Origin: Apricaphanius iberus
Lineage: Eukaryota; Chordata; Actinopteri; Cyprinodontiformes; Aphaniidae
Reading direction: 5' to 3'
DNA length: 64,000 nucleotides
NCBI GenBank assembly: GCA_028564705.1
Contig: JAPXFQ010001003.1
Coordinates: 935,001 to 999,000 of the forward strand
Shown: one piece after another, positions 37,131-46,879 of the stretch
Position numbering within the stretch: the first letter of the stretch is position 1
Layout: every line of letters begins with the position of its first letter
Translations under genes and position numbers: made by a program
The notes under the pieces: model-generated
Database searches by the model: none
What the model was told of the DNA's origin: nothing
The model's input: only the letters and a program-made list of their open reading frames with translations

Positions 37131-39777
37131 ACTACATACATCTTAATCTAAGAAAAATACAGATCTTCTTGCTTCTCTAAATGTGTGATGTTATCTGTGG
37201 AAAGGGAAGGTAAAGACTTTCCTTCTTAAACAGGAAAGGTAGAGAACATCTCTTTGTCTTTAATATAAAAAACCCAAATGAATTTAACCTAAATTTACCT
37301 CATATTTGCTGCTTTGACGCTGTTCATCCTCAAAGCTTCTGGCCAAATTCTTCAGCTGGTCCTTGACATCCTGCAGCTCCTTTTCTAAAAACTCAGCTTG
37401 TCTCTTGGCAGCCCTCGTCTCCTCCCTCTCTGCCACGATCTTCGCCTGTGCATCCTGCAGCTGCTTGGAGAGAGTCTGACACTGCATCTGAAGAGAACAC
37501 CTCATTAAGTCTTGTCCCTTTTATTTGAAATCTGTTCAGTAGTCTTTTGAAGAGTAATTTATTTTACTTGTAAAAAACAGAAAAAAGTACCCTGAGGTCC
37601 TCCTGTGGAGTACTCTGCAGTGAGTCTTGTTGTGAAAGCCTCCTACACAGCTCTCTGTTCTCCCTTTGCATGTCGTCCATGTTGCCTTTCAGGCTTTGCA
37701 GCTTTTGCAGTTCTAGAGAGAGTCTGTCCTTCTCTTTGTTGCTGCTCTGAAGATCAACCTAGCAACCATAAAGCAAACATTTCAGAAAGCTTGACAATGA
37801 GGTAGACGGAAGTCTGAAGATTATCCTGACAGGACAGTATGGTGGTAGATTATGGCTTGATGGATGTTCTGTTGACGTCCTGTTGCTCTCCTGCTATCCT
37901 GGATCAACAATTTATTGTGAGATAAGTTTTAAACTGTGCACCTCTGAGAAAACAGAATTTAACTATTCAATTTTATTTCCACTTGAATCTTTCTGCACCT
38001 TTTTTAACTTTATTTCCCATTTTGACTCCTTGGAAATGAGTGAATCTGGTCCCAAATTTCATAATTGTGTCTATAAATACTCTAAGTATGTAATCAGTAT
38101 TAATGGTGGGACAAACAGGTCAACTTAAGGTTAATTATATAAATCATTGCAGCTTGAAGGAGTTTACCTGCAGAAGCTGGATGGTGTCCAATGTATTTGA
38201 CAAGTCCCGTTCAGCTTCTCTGAGTTCAGCTTTCAGTCTAAAACATACAAAACAGAGAGTTAATGAAAAATATCAATGTGTGAAGAAAGAATTATAAGAA
38301 GAATATGTTTTACCAACTTGTATACCAACAAATCTGTTATCTTCTGATGAACCAGGTTTGTTCATAATATTTATTTTCTTTGATAATCATATTAAATGGA
38401 GGAAAATTAATTAATTAGTTCATTAACTAAAGTTCATTAAAATGTATTAATTCACATAAAATCAATATTAAGAACTGATATTAAATTGCACTATATCTTG
38501 AAGGCAGGTGAAATGCATTTTTTTTAGGATTATCAGAGTAAAGACGGCTGAATACAAAATACCTGCTAGAATTTAAAATAACTTGTTTTTGTTGATTAGT
38601 TTTTCAAGAAGAGTAGACAGAAAGTGCAGAGTTCATTTAGTTATCTTGTCACTTTGTGCCTCAATCTTCCCTTTCAGCTCCTTACGCTTTTCTTTCATCT
38701 TACTGATCTTCATTTCTTAATTTCTTTGACCAGTTTAGCCTTTTCTGCCTCTCTCTGCTCATTCTGCTTCTGAACAAATCAAACATTCTCCGTCAACTTG
38801 ACAAAGTTAATTTAAAAGTTTACAGACTTAGTCGGTTGTACAATGAACAAACTTTACAAAGAAAAAAAAACTTATGGGCGTACCTTAAAGCTGCTGATGT
38901 CTTTCTGGTTCTTCTGCAGAGCAATTTTTAAGGCTATATTTTCTGCTCTCATCTCATCCAACTGTTTCTGCAGCTCAGCTTTCTCTCGATGACTCTGTTC
39001 AACTTGCTCCTGGGGTTAAATACAAGTTGCAAAAATCTAAATTATTGCAAACCTGAACATAGATCAACAATGATCTTGAAGTGAGATTAAAAATATGTAA
39101 AGAAGAAATGAAAGTCATGCATCGTGGTCAAAATCTGATGTGTTCATATATACCACACAGTGTTATCAACACATAACAAAGACAATTAGCTCTTTAGTCG
39201 GTTGTTTGACAGCAGCCTGTTTTTTCTCATGTCTAATACCTAAGAAAGCCTTATACTTCTTTTACCCTCCACTTATCCTTATTCTTAAGGGCACACTGCA
39301 CAGTATGTTCTTTAGATGTTAGATTCCCAAATCAGGTACAAGGACTGAACTGGAAGTGAGTGAAACATTTTTTTTGAATGAGCTTCAGAAAACCTGAGGA
39401 CTAATTGATCCAAACCACTTTAAAAGATAATTAAAAGTCTGGCTTATTGGAAGCAAAGTCAAACCAAACTATAGGTGGTCTATCGACTTTGAAATGTAAG
39501 AAATGAAAATCGAAATTTTAATTTGGCCAACTGATAAATATAGATAATTAGTGCAAAAAACAAAAAAGATTTAACTTGAGTGTCTTCGATCCCGTCTCAT
39601 TTATTTGTCAGTGTACACTACCGTTCAAAAGTTTGGGGTCACCCAAACAATTTTGTGTTTTCCATGAAAAGTCACACTTATTCACCACCATACGTTGTGA
39701 AATGAATTAAAAATAGAGTCAAGACATTGACAAGGTTAGAAATAATGATTTTTATTTGAAATAAGATTGTTTTTACA

Positions 39778-40527
39778 TCAAACTTTGCTTTCATCAAAGA
39801 ATCCTCCATTTGCAGCAATTACAGCATTGCAGACCTTTGGCATTCTAGCTGTTAATTTGTTGAGGTAATCTGGAGAAATTGCACCCCACGCTTCTAGAAG
39901 CAGCTCCCACAATTTGGATTGGTTGGATGGGCACTTCTTGCGTACCATACGGTCAAGCTGCTCCCACAACAGCTCAACGGGGTTCAAATCTGGTGACTGC
40001 GCTGGCCACTCCATTACCGATAGAATACCAGCTGCCTGCTTCTTCTCTAAATAGTTCTTGCACAATTTCGAGGTGTGTTTTGGGTCATTGTCCTGTTGTA
40101 GGATGAAATTGGCTCCAATCAAGCGCTGTCCACTGGGTATGGCATGGCGTTGCAAAATGGAGTGATAGCCTTCCTTATTCAGAATCCCTTTTACCCTGTA
40201 CAAATCTCCCACCTTACCAGCACCAAAGCAACCCCAGACCATCACATTACCTCCACCATGCTTAACAGATGGCGTCAGGCATTCTTCCAGCATCTTTTCA
40301 GTTGTTCTGCGTCTCACAAACGTTCTTCTTTGTGATCCAAACACCTCAAACTTGGATTCATCCGTCCACAGCACTTTTTTCCAGTCTTCCTCTGTCCAAT
40401 GTCTGTGTTCTTTTGCCCATCTTAATCTTTTTCTTTTATTGGCCAGTCTCAGATATGGCTTTTTCTTTGCCACTCTGCCCTGAAGCCCAGAATCCCGCAG
40501 CCGCCTCTTCACTGTAGATGTTGACAC
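39778..40527 (-). pseudogene. Tc1 transposase, catalytic part
   Basis: A 249-codon frame with all three DD34E catalytic motifs intact (TDESKF, QQDNDPKHT, NPVELLWEQ) and the usual C-terminus ending NGGFFDESKV. It lacks its own start; the first ATG is internal to the gene. With the upstream part it makes an enzyme of normal Tc1 length of about 340 residues, apart from the one-base break. Confidence 0.85.
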
Positions 40528-40547
40528 TGGTGTTTTGCGGGTACTAT

Positions 40548-40820
40548 TTAATGAAGATACAGTTGGGGACCTGTGAGGCGTCTGTTTCTCAAACTAGAGA
40601 CTCTAATGTACTTATCTTCTTGCTCAGTTGTGCAACGCGGCCTCCCACTTCTTTTTCTACTCTGGTTAGAGCCTGTTTGTGCTGTCCTCTGAAGGGAGTA
40701 GTACACACCGTTGTAGGAAATCTTCAATTTCTTAGCAATTTCTCGCATGGAATAGCCTTCATTTCTAAGAACAAGAATAGACTGTCGAGTTTCAGATGAA
40801 AGTTCTCTTTTTCTGGCCAT
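40548..40820 (-). pseudogene. Tc1 transposase, N-terminal DNA-binding part
   Basis: A 90-codon frame starting MARKRELSSETRQSI. It covers the two helix-turn-helix motifs (STREIAKKL-type and SGRPRCTT linker, the latter GRPR-like). It ends in LTGPQLYLH and a stop, just after the frame is lost by one base; the rest of the gene continues in another frame from about 40540. Confidence 0.85.
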
Positions 40821-41772
40821 TTTGAGCGTTTAATTGACCCCACAAATGTGATGCTCCAGAAACTCAATCTGCTCAAAGGAAGGTCAGTTTTGTAGCTTCT
40901 GTACCGAGCTAAACTGTTTTCAGATGTGTGAACATGATTGCACAAGGGTTTTCTAATCATCAATTAGCCTTCTGAGCCAATGAGCAAACACATTGTACCA
41001 TTAGAACACTGGAGTGATAGTTGCTGGAAATGGGCCTCTATACACCTATGTAGATATTGCACCAAAAACCAGACATTTGCAGCTAGAATAGTCATTTACC
41101 ACATTAGCAATGTATAGCGTGTGTTTCTTTAAAGTTAAGACTAGTTTAAAGTTATCTTCATTGAAAAGTACAGTGCTTTTCCTTCAAAAATAAGGACATT
41201 TCAATGTGACCCCAAACTTTTGAACGGTAGTGTAGGTAAAAATAAGAAGTTAACAGAAGAGAGGGATAGCTTATTTTCCTATAGATTTCTCTAAAACAAC
41301 TGTATTAAATGCACCATTAAGTGATATTTTATTGTGTGAACAGGATGAATAAAAATAGAAAAAACACGACTTTAATATTAATGTAGGCCCTTTAAGAACA
41401 TAAAAAGAACTACAAGCACCACAGGTGACAGACAATCTGACCAATTTGACCTTGTAGGCCTACTTTTCTTTTTTTGCATCCATGACAGTACAACACATAT
41501 GGAAGTGACCAGGGTGTGAACTGGGATGAGGCTGGAAGGCAGCATTAAGGGTAAAGCGACAATTTATGGGGCTGGAAGGTGGATGTGAGTACGGGATGTT
41601 GTTGAAGACCACCTGAGAGAAGGTGCGAGCGGGTGGGTCAGTCGCTGCTGCTGCTGTCTCTGGGGGGCTCTCCATACTGATCTATTGTCTTACAACAAAA
41701 CACATGACATTCCATGAGTTTGATGACAGTAAACATGTTGGGCACAGGTCGGCTGTCTTAAGGTTAGAAAGC

Positions 41773-43409
41773 ACTGCGGTCAACCCAGTAGTCCTTCGTT
41801 TTTTCCGTAGTCAAGTGAGCCGCACTTACATTTGGAGTGCGCTTTTATTTGGTACTTTACGGCAACACCCGTCTCGCTGCTTGAGAGGAGCAGAGATGAG
41901 CGACAGAGAATTGGCTGACATCAGGATGAGACAGAGCTGCTACCTCGCACTTATTGGGCAAAATAGCAACACATTAAAGACAGTTAACTATTTATGTCAT
42001 GGTTCATTAAAAAAAAGAAATAATCATTGAAATTAATTATTAAAAGGTCAATTCAAAATATCACTTTTTTAAAGGACACTGTAACCTGTAGACAATTACT
42101 AAGTGCAGCTAGTATTTTATATAAGTATAAAGTACCTTTGCTTTGTAGTTTGGGAGTAATTGTACTTTAAAGTAAAAAAGCCAAAAGTGCTGTTTTTGAG
42201 ATAGGATAAAATGGTATTTTGGAAAGGACACTACGCCACCAATACATACTTACTAAGTACCTCTAGTACTACCTGGTACCAAAGTATGAACTACTTTTAC
42301 TGTGTACTTTTTCAGTAATTGCACTTCAAAGTATGACCAAAAAGCCAAAAGTGCTGTGTTTGAGATAGGATAAAATGGTATTTTCAAAAAAGGACTAAAG
42401 TTATCTCACTAATTTCTGGACAATTTATTCACAAATACTAACTTTTATCTAATAGCCAGTATGGGTTCATAGATAATGGTAACATATTGTTTGAAGGGGA
42501 GACTTTACAGGAGCTTATGAGGGAAGGCAACTCAGAATTGAACAAACTAAAAACCTGGTTTGATGAAAATAATGTTATGTTGTATGGGAATCATATTGGG
42601 GAAATACAATTGCCATGATAGAGGGTGTAAAATACTTAAAGATTTAATGAAATCTAGTTTCTGCGTGATCGACCACAAGATCTGCCGGAAACTTCACATT
42701 CAACATACAGTATTCAAGCTAAAGTATCTTCGAGTATTTCAACCCTTAGTTAAGAAAAATATCTACTGAATAATCAAGCATTACATCTAGTATATTGGTC
42801 ACTTTTTGGCCATATTCAGTGGGCTCACTCCAGAAAAGAGCCATCAGAATAATCCATAGGGCAGGTTACCAGGATCACACTAATGAGTTATTTATAAACA
42901 CCTGTCATACTTTGTTACTAGGTTGTATTAGAGGTACTTAGTATGTATGTATGTATAGATGGCCTACTGTCCTTTTTTCAAATTACCATTTTATCTTATC
43001 TCAAAAACAGAACTTTTGGCGTTTTCGACATACTTTGAAGTACAATTACTGGAAAAGTACACAGTAAAAGTAATTCATACTTTGGTACCAGGTAGTACTA
43101 GAGATACTTAGTAAGAGTGTATAGATGGACTAGTGTCCTTAAAATACAATTTTATCCTATCTCAAAAACAGCCATTTTAGCTTTTTGTAGGTATTTTGAA
43201 GTACAATTACTGAAAAACAGTACAAGAAACAGAACAGTAAAAGTAGTTGATAATTATTATAATTGCAGCTCTGTCTCGTCCTGATGTCAGCCCATTCTCT
43301 GTCGCGCAGCTCCGCTCCTGTTACCGTAAAGTACCACAAAAAGCGCACTACAAATAGGTGCGGCTCACTTGTCTACGGACAAACGATCGACGGCTGGGCT
43401 GACCCCAGT
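41773..43409. mobile_element. Non-autonomous hAT-type element with composite inverted repeats, 1637 bp
   Basis: Flanked by a perfect 8-bp duplication TAGAAAGC (41765-41772 and 43410-43417); copy B has the empty site TAGAAGGC near 61150. Ends are ACTGCGGTCAACCCAG and ACTGGGGTCAGCCCAG, and similarity between the arms extends for about 170 bp. Inside each arm a block of about 190 bp (GTACTTTGAAGT, GATAGGATAAAATGGTATTT) occurs twice, at about 42120 and 42260 on the left and in reverse at about 43020 and 43180 on the right. The 500-bp centre carries a LINE reverse-transcriptase fragment. No hAT transposase is present. Confidence 0.8.
42440..42930 (+). mobile_element. LINE reverse-transcriptase C-terminal fragment inside the hAT-type element
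   Basis: Broken frames read LNKLKTWFDENNVMLYG, then a DHKICRKLHIQH stretch, then QKRAIRIIHRAGYQDHTNEL. This is the order seen after the catalytic YADD of L2/CR1-like fish LINEs (thumb region). The catalytic box itself is absent. It is either cargo captured by the DNA element or an old LINE insertion into it. Confidence 0.6.
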
Positions 43410-43761
43410 TAGAAAGCTGCTCCCTATTATTGTCAGACGACATTCTTCCCGGCATTGTTAATATGCCTTTATGTGCATTTAAAATTTTACTTTCGGTTAC
43501 CAAACTGCTTGCTCATATCTTAATGATTCACGAATCACTTTAAAACACACATGAACAGTCAGTTTAATGTATTCACGTCATATTTAGCTAAATGTAACAT
43601 TTTAACTAAAGTAAATAAATAAAAACCCAAAAGCCTTGTAAAACCAAAAATGCGGCAATATTTCACTGTGCCGCCATGAAATGTTATTGAAACCTGACAA
43701 AAATATCGTTTTAAGCACTAATTTGTTTCAAACAACTTTATGATAAAGTAATTAAACTTAC

Positions 43762-43880
43762 ATTTGTCGTCAGCTGACGCAGTAAAGAGCTCCACCGTCG
43801 CTTCCCACAGCCAGCGAGTGACGCGTTCACGTACACCTCGGATCTCGGTACTGCCACCGCCTGTACAAAATGATTACACG
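43762..43880 (-). promoter_or_regulatory. 5' UTR exon and promoter of calcoco2 copy A
   Basis: Donor GTAAGT at 43761-43756 and the same GC-rich exon as at 61532 in copy B. It is separated from the start-exon remnant by the 1.6-kb hAT-type insertion, which lies in intron 1. Confidence 0.55.
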
Positions 43881-43929
43881 CTGCGCACGTCAAAATAAAA
43901 CCGAAAATATAACACTGAATTAACAAATC

Positions 43930-45350
43930 TATTTAATTATAAAGTTTTATTTCTGTTTAGTTATAGATATTTATATGGATACTGAAGACTGTTACAGTTT
44001 CTACACCTTAAAAAATACAGGACAGTCCAAATGTACAAAAATAGCAAGCAAAAACAAAATAACTTAGTAGTACCATTCTGTAAACAAACATAAAAAACTG
44101 TAAATTGTCAAAAAACTTTAAAGTAAAGACAATTATATTCCTTATTTGCGATTGTAAGAAGGTCCAATCTCTTTATTTAAGACTGTTGCGAATCCAGCTG
44201 CATGATGAGAAATGCAGCCCGACGCTGTTTTATTCGAAAGCGCTAGGTGGCGACAAAGTCCTTATTGTTGCAGAACTGACATAATAATAAAAAAGCTAAA
44301 TTATCTACTTTTCCACATGACGAGGATGTATTCGTGGGTTTTTAGTTTTTATGTCGTTTCATGAAAAAAAAAAATAGAATATTAAATATAACACTGTCTT
44401 AATTAACTTTTGTCTTTGATAATATTAGGGGAGACCAGGGACAGCTTTTGAGATTTTTCCAATAATCAAAAGCCATTTACACTGAAATAGCATATATATT
44501 TTCTATATTATAAACTGCAATGTGTCAACAACTTAACACATTTATTAAAGTGGTTTTATGAAATATATACAGATTGCAAAATTGATTTAAATACAGCCCA
44601 CTGCTACAACCATCCCTGTGCACTGGGACGGTTTTAACATGTCTAAAAAATACATCAAATATACATAATTAATCAAAGAAACTCTCAAAATGAAAAAGGG
44701 TTAAATTCAATTTCTTTGTATTACGCTATGTCACAACAGACGCCATCTCACGTCACTTTACAAGAAAAATAATTTAATACAATCATACAAACAATCCAAT
44801 CAGTTAAAAGTTTCCCCAGCAGATTGCATTGAGTCGTTGACATGAAGCTGTGTCCTGAACATGCCTCCAGTTACAGCAATCCCTCAGTAAAAATGTTAAA
44901 ACACTTGGACTTGACTTGATATTTTACAAAAAATATAGTTTCAAACCTCTATTATTTCAAAATAAAACACTTTTATGTCATTTCACTCATTCTGTGGTGA
45001 TGATCCTGACTTAACAAGGGTAGACCTCTGTGTACACATGTGGGTGAGAGCTGCAGAACAGCCAATCAGACAAAGCCATCTTAACCCATTGTAAGGTAAC
45101 ACCTCTTTTTGCAGTATTTTTCAACCAGAAATGTAGGTTGATTAAGATTCTGGAAGGGGGGTGAGTTGCTCTTTAAGTAAATACTTGTGCCTCTGAATAT
45201 AATCTTGAAAATGACATCACTCATACTATTTTTGTAAAATATCTTTAATCCTTAGCAGTGAATCTTTGAAATTCTAGTTCAAAGGAAGACTACTCTTATT
45301 AGCTAAGTTAGCTGGGGGTTTGAGAAGACAGAGAAAAGACAAACAAAAAA
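43930..45350. other. Unit A distal spacer
   Basis: AT-rich. The first 400 bases match unit B (61690-62033, then 63951-64000); the rest has no counterpart inside the window. No gene was recognised. Confidence 0.45.
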
Positions 45351-45369
45351 GGAATGGAAGTAAGATTCA

Positions 45370-45940
45370 TTTCTTTATTTAAAAATGTAAAAAGTTGATA
45401 ACAGGGCATGGAGGATGTCACTGGGAACATCACACGAGTCAATGCTCCCATCTAACAGGCCAACATTGGCTGAGGATACCAGACCAGGTTTAGCTTCTAT
45501 AAAGCACTGAGAAAAAACAAGGTTAACAGCAGAAGTAACAGCAAAAACACAAATGGAGAGTAGTGGAAGAGAAAAGAAGAAGAAGAGGGAAGAAAAGTGG
45601 TCAGTCTGTCCCCCAACAGTCTAAGCCTGAAGCAATATAACTACAGATATAGCCTAGGATAACCTAAGCCATTCTAACTATAAGCTTTATCAAAAAGGAA
45701 GGTTTTAAGCACAGACTTAAAAATAGACAGAGTGTCTGCCTCACAGACTAAAACTGGGAGATGGTTCCACAGGAGAGGAGCCTGATTACATAAACAATCT
45801 GCCTCCCATTCTAGTTTTAAAGATCCTAGGAACTACCTACTAACCATGCAGTCTGAGAACGAAGTGCTCTGTTGGTAACATATGGAACAATCAGATCTCT
45901 CAACATTGACATCAGAGAACCGCTCACCTACACAGCCGGG
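45370..45940. repeat. Common teleost interspersed repeat
   Basis: The phrases GTGTCTGCCTCACAGACTAA, GGAGATGGTTCCACAGGAG and CGAAGTGCTCTGTTGGTAAC belong to a repeat that recurs widely in fish genomes as I recall. I cannot state its class with certainty. Confidence 0.4.
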
Positions 45941-45959
45941 ATTGGGTGAAGAGAACACC

Positions 45960-46629
45960 TCTCCAACGTGCCAGACACCATCATATGTGAGCGATGAGGA
46001 CGACGAGCATGCAGATGAGCTTCCCTGAGACGGTTTCTAACACTTTGTGCAGACATTCTATGATTATGCGAACCGATTGTTTCAGCAGCTTTCTAAGTGG
46101 CTTTTCTCAGACGATCTTGGAGGTGAACATATTGGATGTGGAGGTCCTGGGCTGGTGTGGTTTAACGTGGTCTGCGGTTGTGAGGCTGGTTGGATGTTCT
46201 GCCAAATTCTCGGAAAAACGCCTTTGGAGGTGGCTTATGGAAATGAGAAATGAATATTCCATTCACGAGGAACATCTCTGGTGGACTTTACCTGCTCTCA
46301 GCATGCCAACTGCACGCTCCCTCAAAGCTTGCGACATCTGTGGCATTGTGCTGTGTGATACAACTGATCATTTCAGAGTGGCCTTTTATTGTGGCCAGTG
46401 CAATAATCATGCTGTCTAATCAGTATCTGGATATGGCACACCTTTGAGGTGGGATGGATTATCTTAGCAAAGGAAAAGTGCTCACTTTCACAGATTAAGA
46501 CAGATTGGTGAACAATATTTGAGAGAAATTGTTATTTTTTGTATGTAGAAAATGTTTCAGATCTTTGAGTTCATCTTATAAAAAATGGGAGCAAAAACCA
46601 AAGTGTTGTGTTTATATTTTTGTTCAATG
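45960..46629 (-). mobile_element. Truncated Tc1/mariner-type element at the duplication junction
   Basis: The right end reads GTTTATATTTTTGTTCAATG next to TA, one end of a fish Tc1-type family. The minus strand gives transposase N-terminal pieces: SQALRERAVGMLRAGKVHQR near 46310, HLQRRFSENLAEHP near 46210, and a helix-turn-helix-like stretch to about 45990. The other half of the element and its second end are missing. It ends exactly where unit B begins. Confidence 0.7.
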
Positions 46630-46763
46630 TATGTACCAGAGGTGAAACGTAGCAATAAAATGTCTTTAGAGTTAATTATAAGTTGCCTAAATAAAGATCA
46701 AACCTCTGCATTTCAGGACCACCATGTTCTCATATGCTGCATGTCCGACTGCTCGTATTTCCA

Positions 46764-46838
46764 GGACCATCTGCTAAAAGAAGGCTTAGCTTGGCTGGAC
46801 TCTCAAGCAGCAGGGGAGGCTCAGTACTGGCTGCCGAA
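46764..46838 (+). pseudogene. snf8: Broken duplicate of snf8 last exon
   Basis: The acceptor and first 25 codons of snf8 exon 8 ([20 protein letters not shown]) are repeated. After the CTGGCTGCCG at the end, a deletion of about 355 bases relative to unit A (26629-26983) removes the rest of the frame and the stop. A 31-base extra piece lies just before the acceptor. It is left over from the unit boundary in snf8 intron 7 and has no upstream exons. Confidence 0.9.
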
Positions 46839-46879
46839 GAAAGATTTTACACACATTTTTTTACAAATAAAAATCTAAA

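Larger units (their letters stand above)
39616..41232 (-). mobile_element. Tc1-like transposon, 1617 bp, nearly intact
   Basis: Perfect-looking terminal repeats CACTACCGTTCAAAAGTTTG are flanked by TA, and copy B has the empty site (AAGTGTAGGTAAA near 56430). The transposase is on the minus strand in two frames. The N-terminal part, 40820-40548, starts MARKRELSSETRQSILVLR with the paired helix-turn-helix domain. The C-terminal part, 40527-39778, has WTDESKFEVFG, LQQDNDPKHTSK and SPDLNPVELLWEQL, the three catalytic positions of a DD34E transposase. One missing base near 40540 appears to be the only lesion. This is the youngest-looking DNA transposon here. Confidence 0.95.
29390..41675 (-). pseudogene. 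calcoco2: calcoco2 copy A, broken tandem duplicate
   Basis: Exons recognisable by comparison with copy B (minus strand): start exon remnant 41675 to about 41520, then 39009-38884, a fused exon 6/8 at about 38640-38774, 38237-38168, 37758-37591, 37487-37299, 34702-34586, 34504-34330, 33362-33337, 33055-32902, 29964-29939 and 29554-29390. A deletion of about 4.2 kb removed the end of the start exon and both following SKICH exons. A second deletion joined the middle of exon 6 to the middle of exon 8, removing exon 7 and giving an early stop (VKEIKK then stop); the exon 8 donor is also mutated. A Tc1-like element fills the intron next to the first deletion. The 3' exons remain open and almost identical to copy B, with an extra in-frame exon 13-14 module. 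A truncated C-terminal product cannot be excluded, but the full protein cannot be made. Confidence 0.85.
26450..46629. repeat. Tandem segmental duplication, unit A (about 20.2 kb)
   Basis: The sequence from 26450 (ATGTACCAGAGGTGAAA) aligns collinearly with that from 46630 onward: snf8 last exon, spacer, calcoco2 3' exon (29390 versus 49676), middle exons (37299 versus 53818), first coding exon (41675 versus 61060), promoter (43762 versus 61532) and the stretch ending near 44320 versus 64000. Unit A therefore runs to the join at 46629/46630. Differences are one large deletion and two Tc1-like, one hAT-type and one Penelope insertion in A. Confidence 0.85.

Noticed and set aside
41623..42030. 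135-codon plus-strand frame
   Set aside because: It overlaps the calcoco2 copy A start exon in antisense and then runs into the arm of the hAT-type element.
45994..46419. 141-codon plus-strand frame
   Set aside because: Antisense to transposase remnants of the truncated Tc1-type element.
26450..46629. Idea that the duplication is an assembly error (two haplotypes placed in tandem)
   Set aside because: Not fully excluded, but the large deletions, separate insertions and about 9% intron divergence exceed normal allelic difference.
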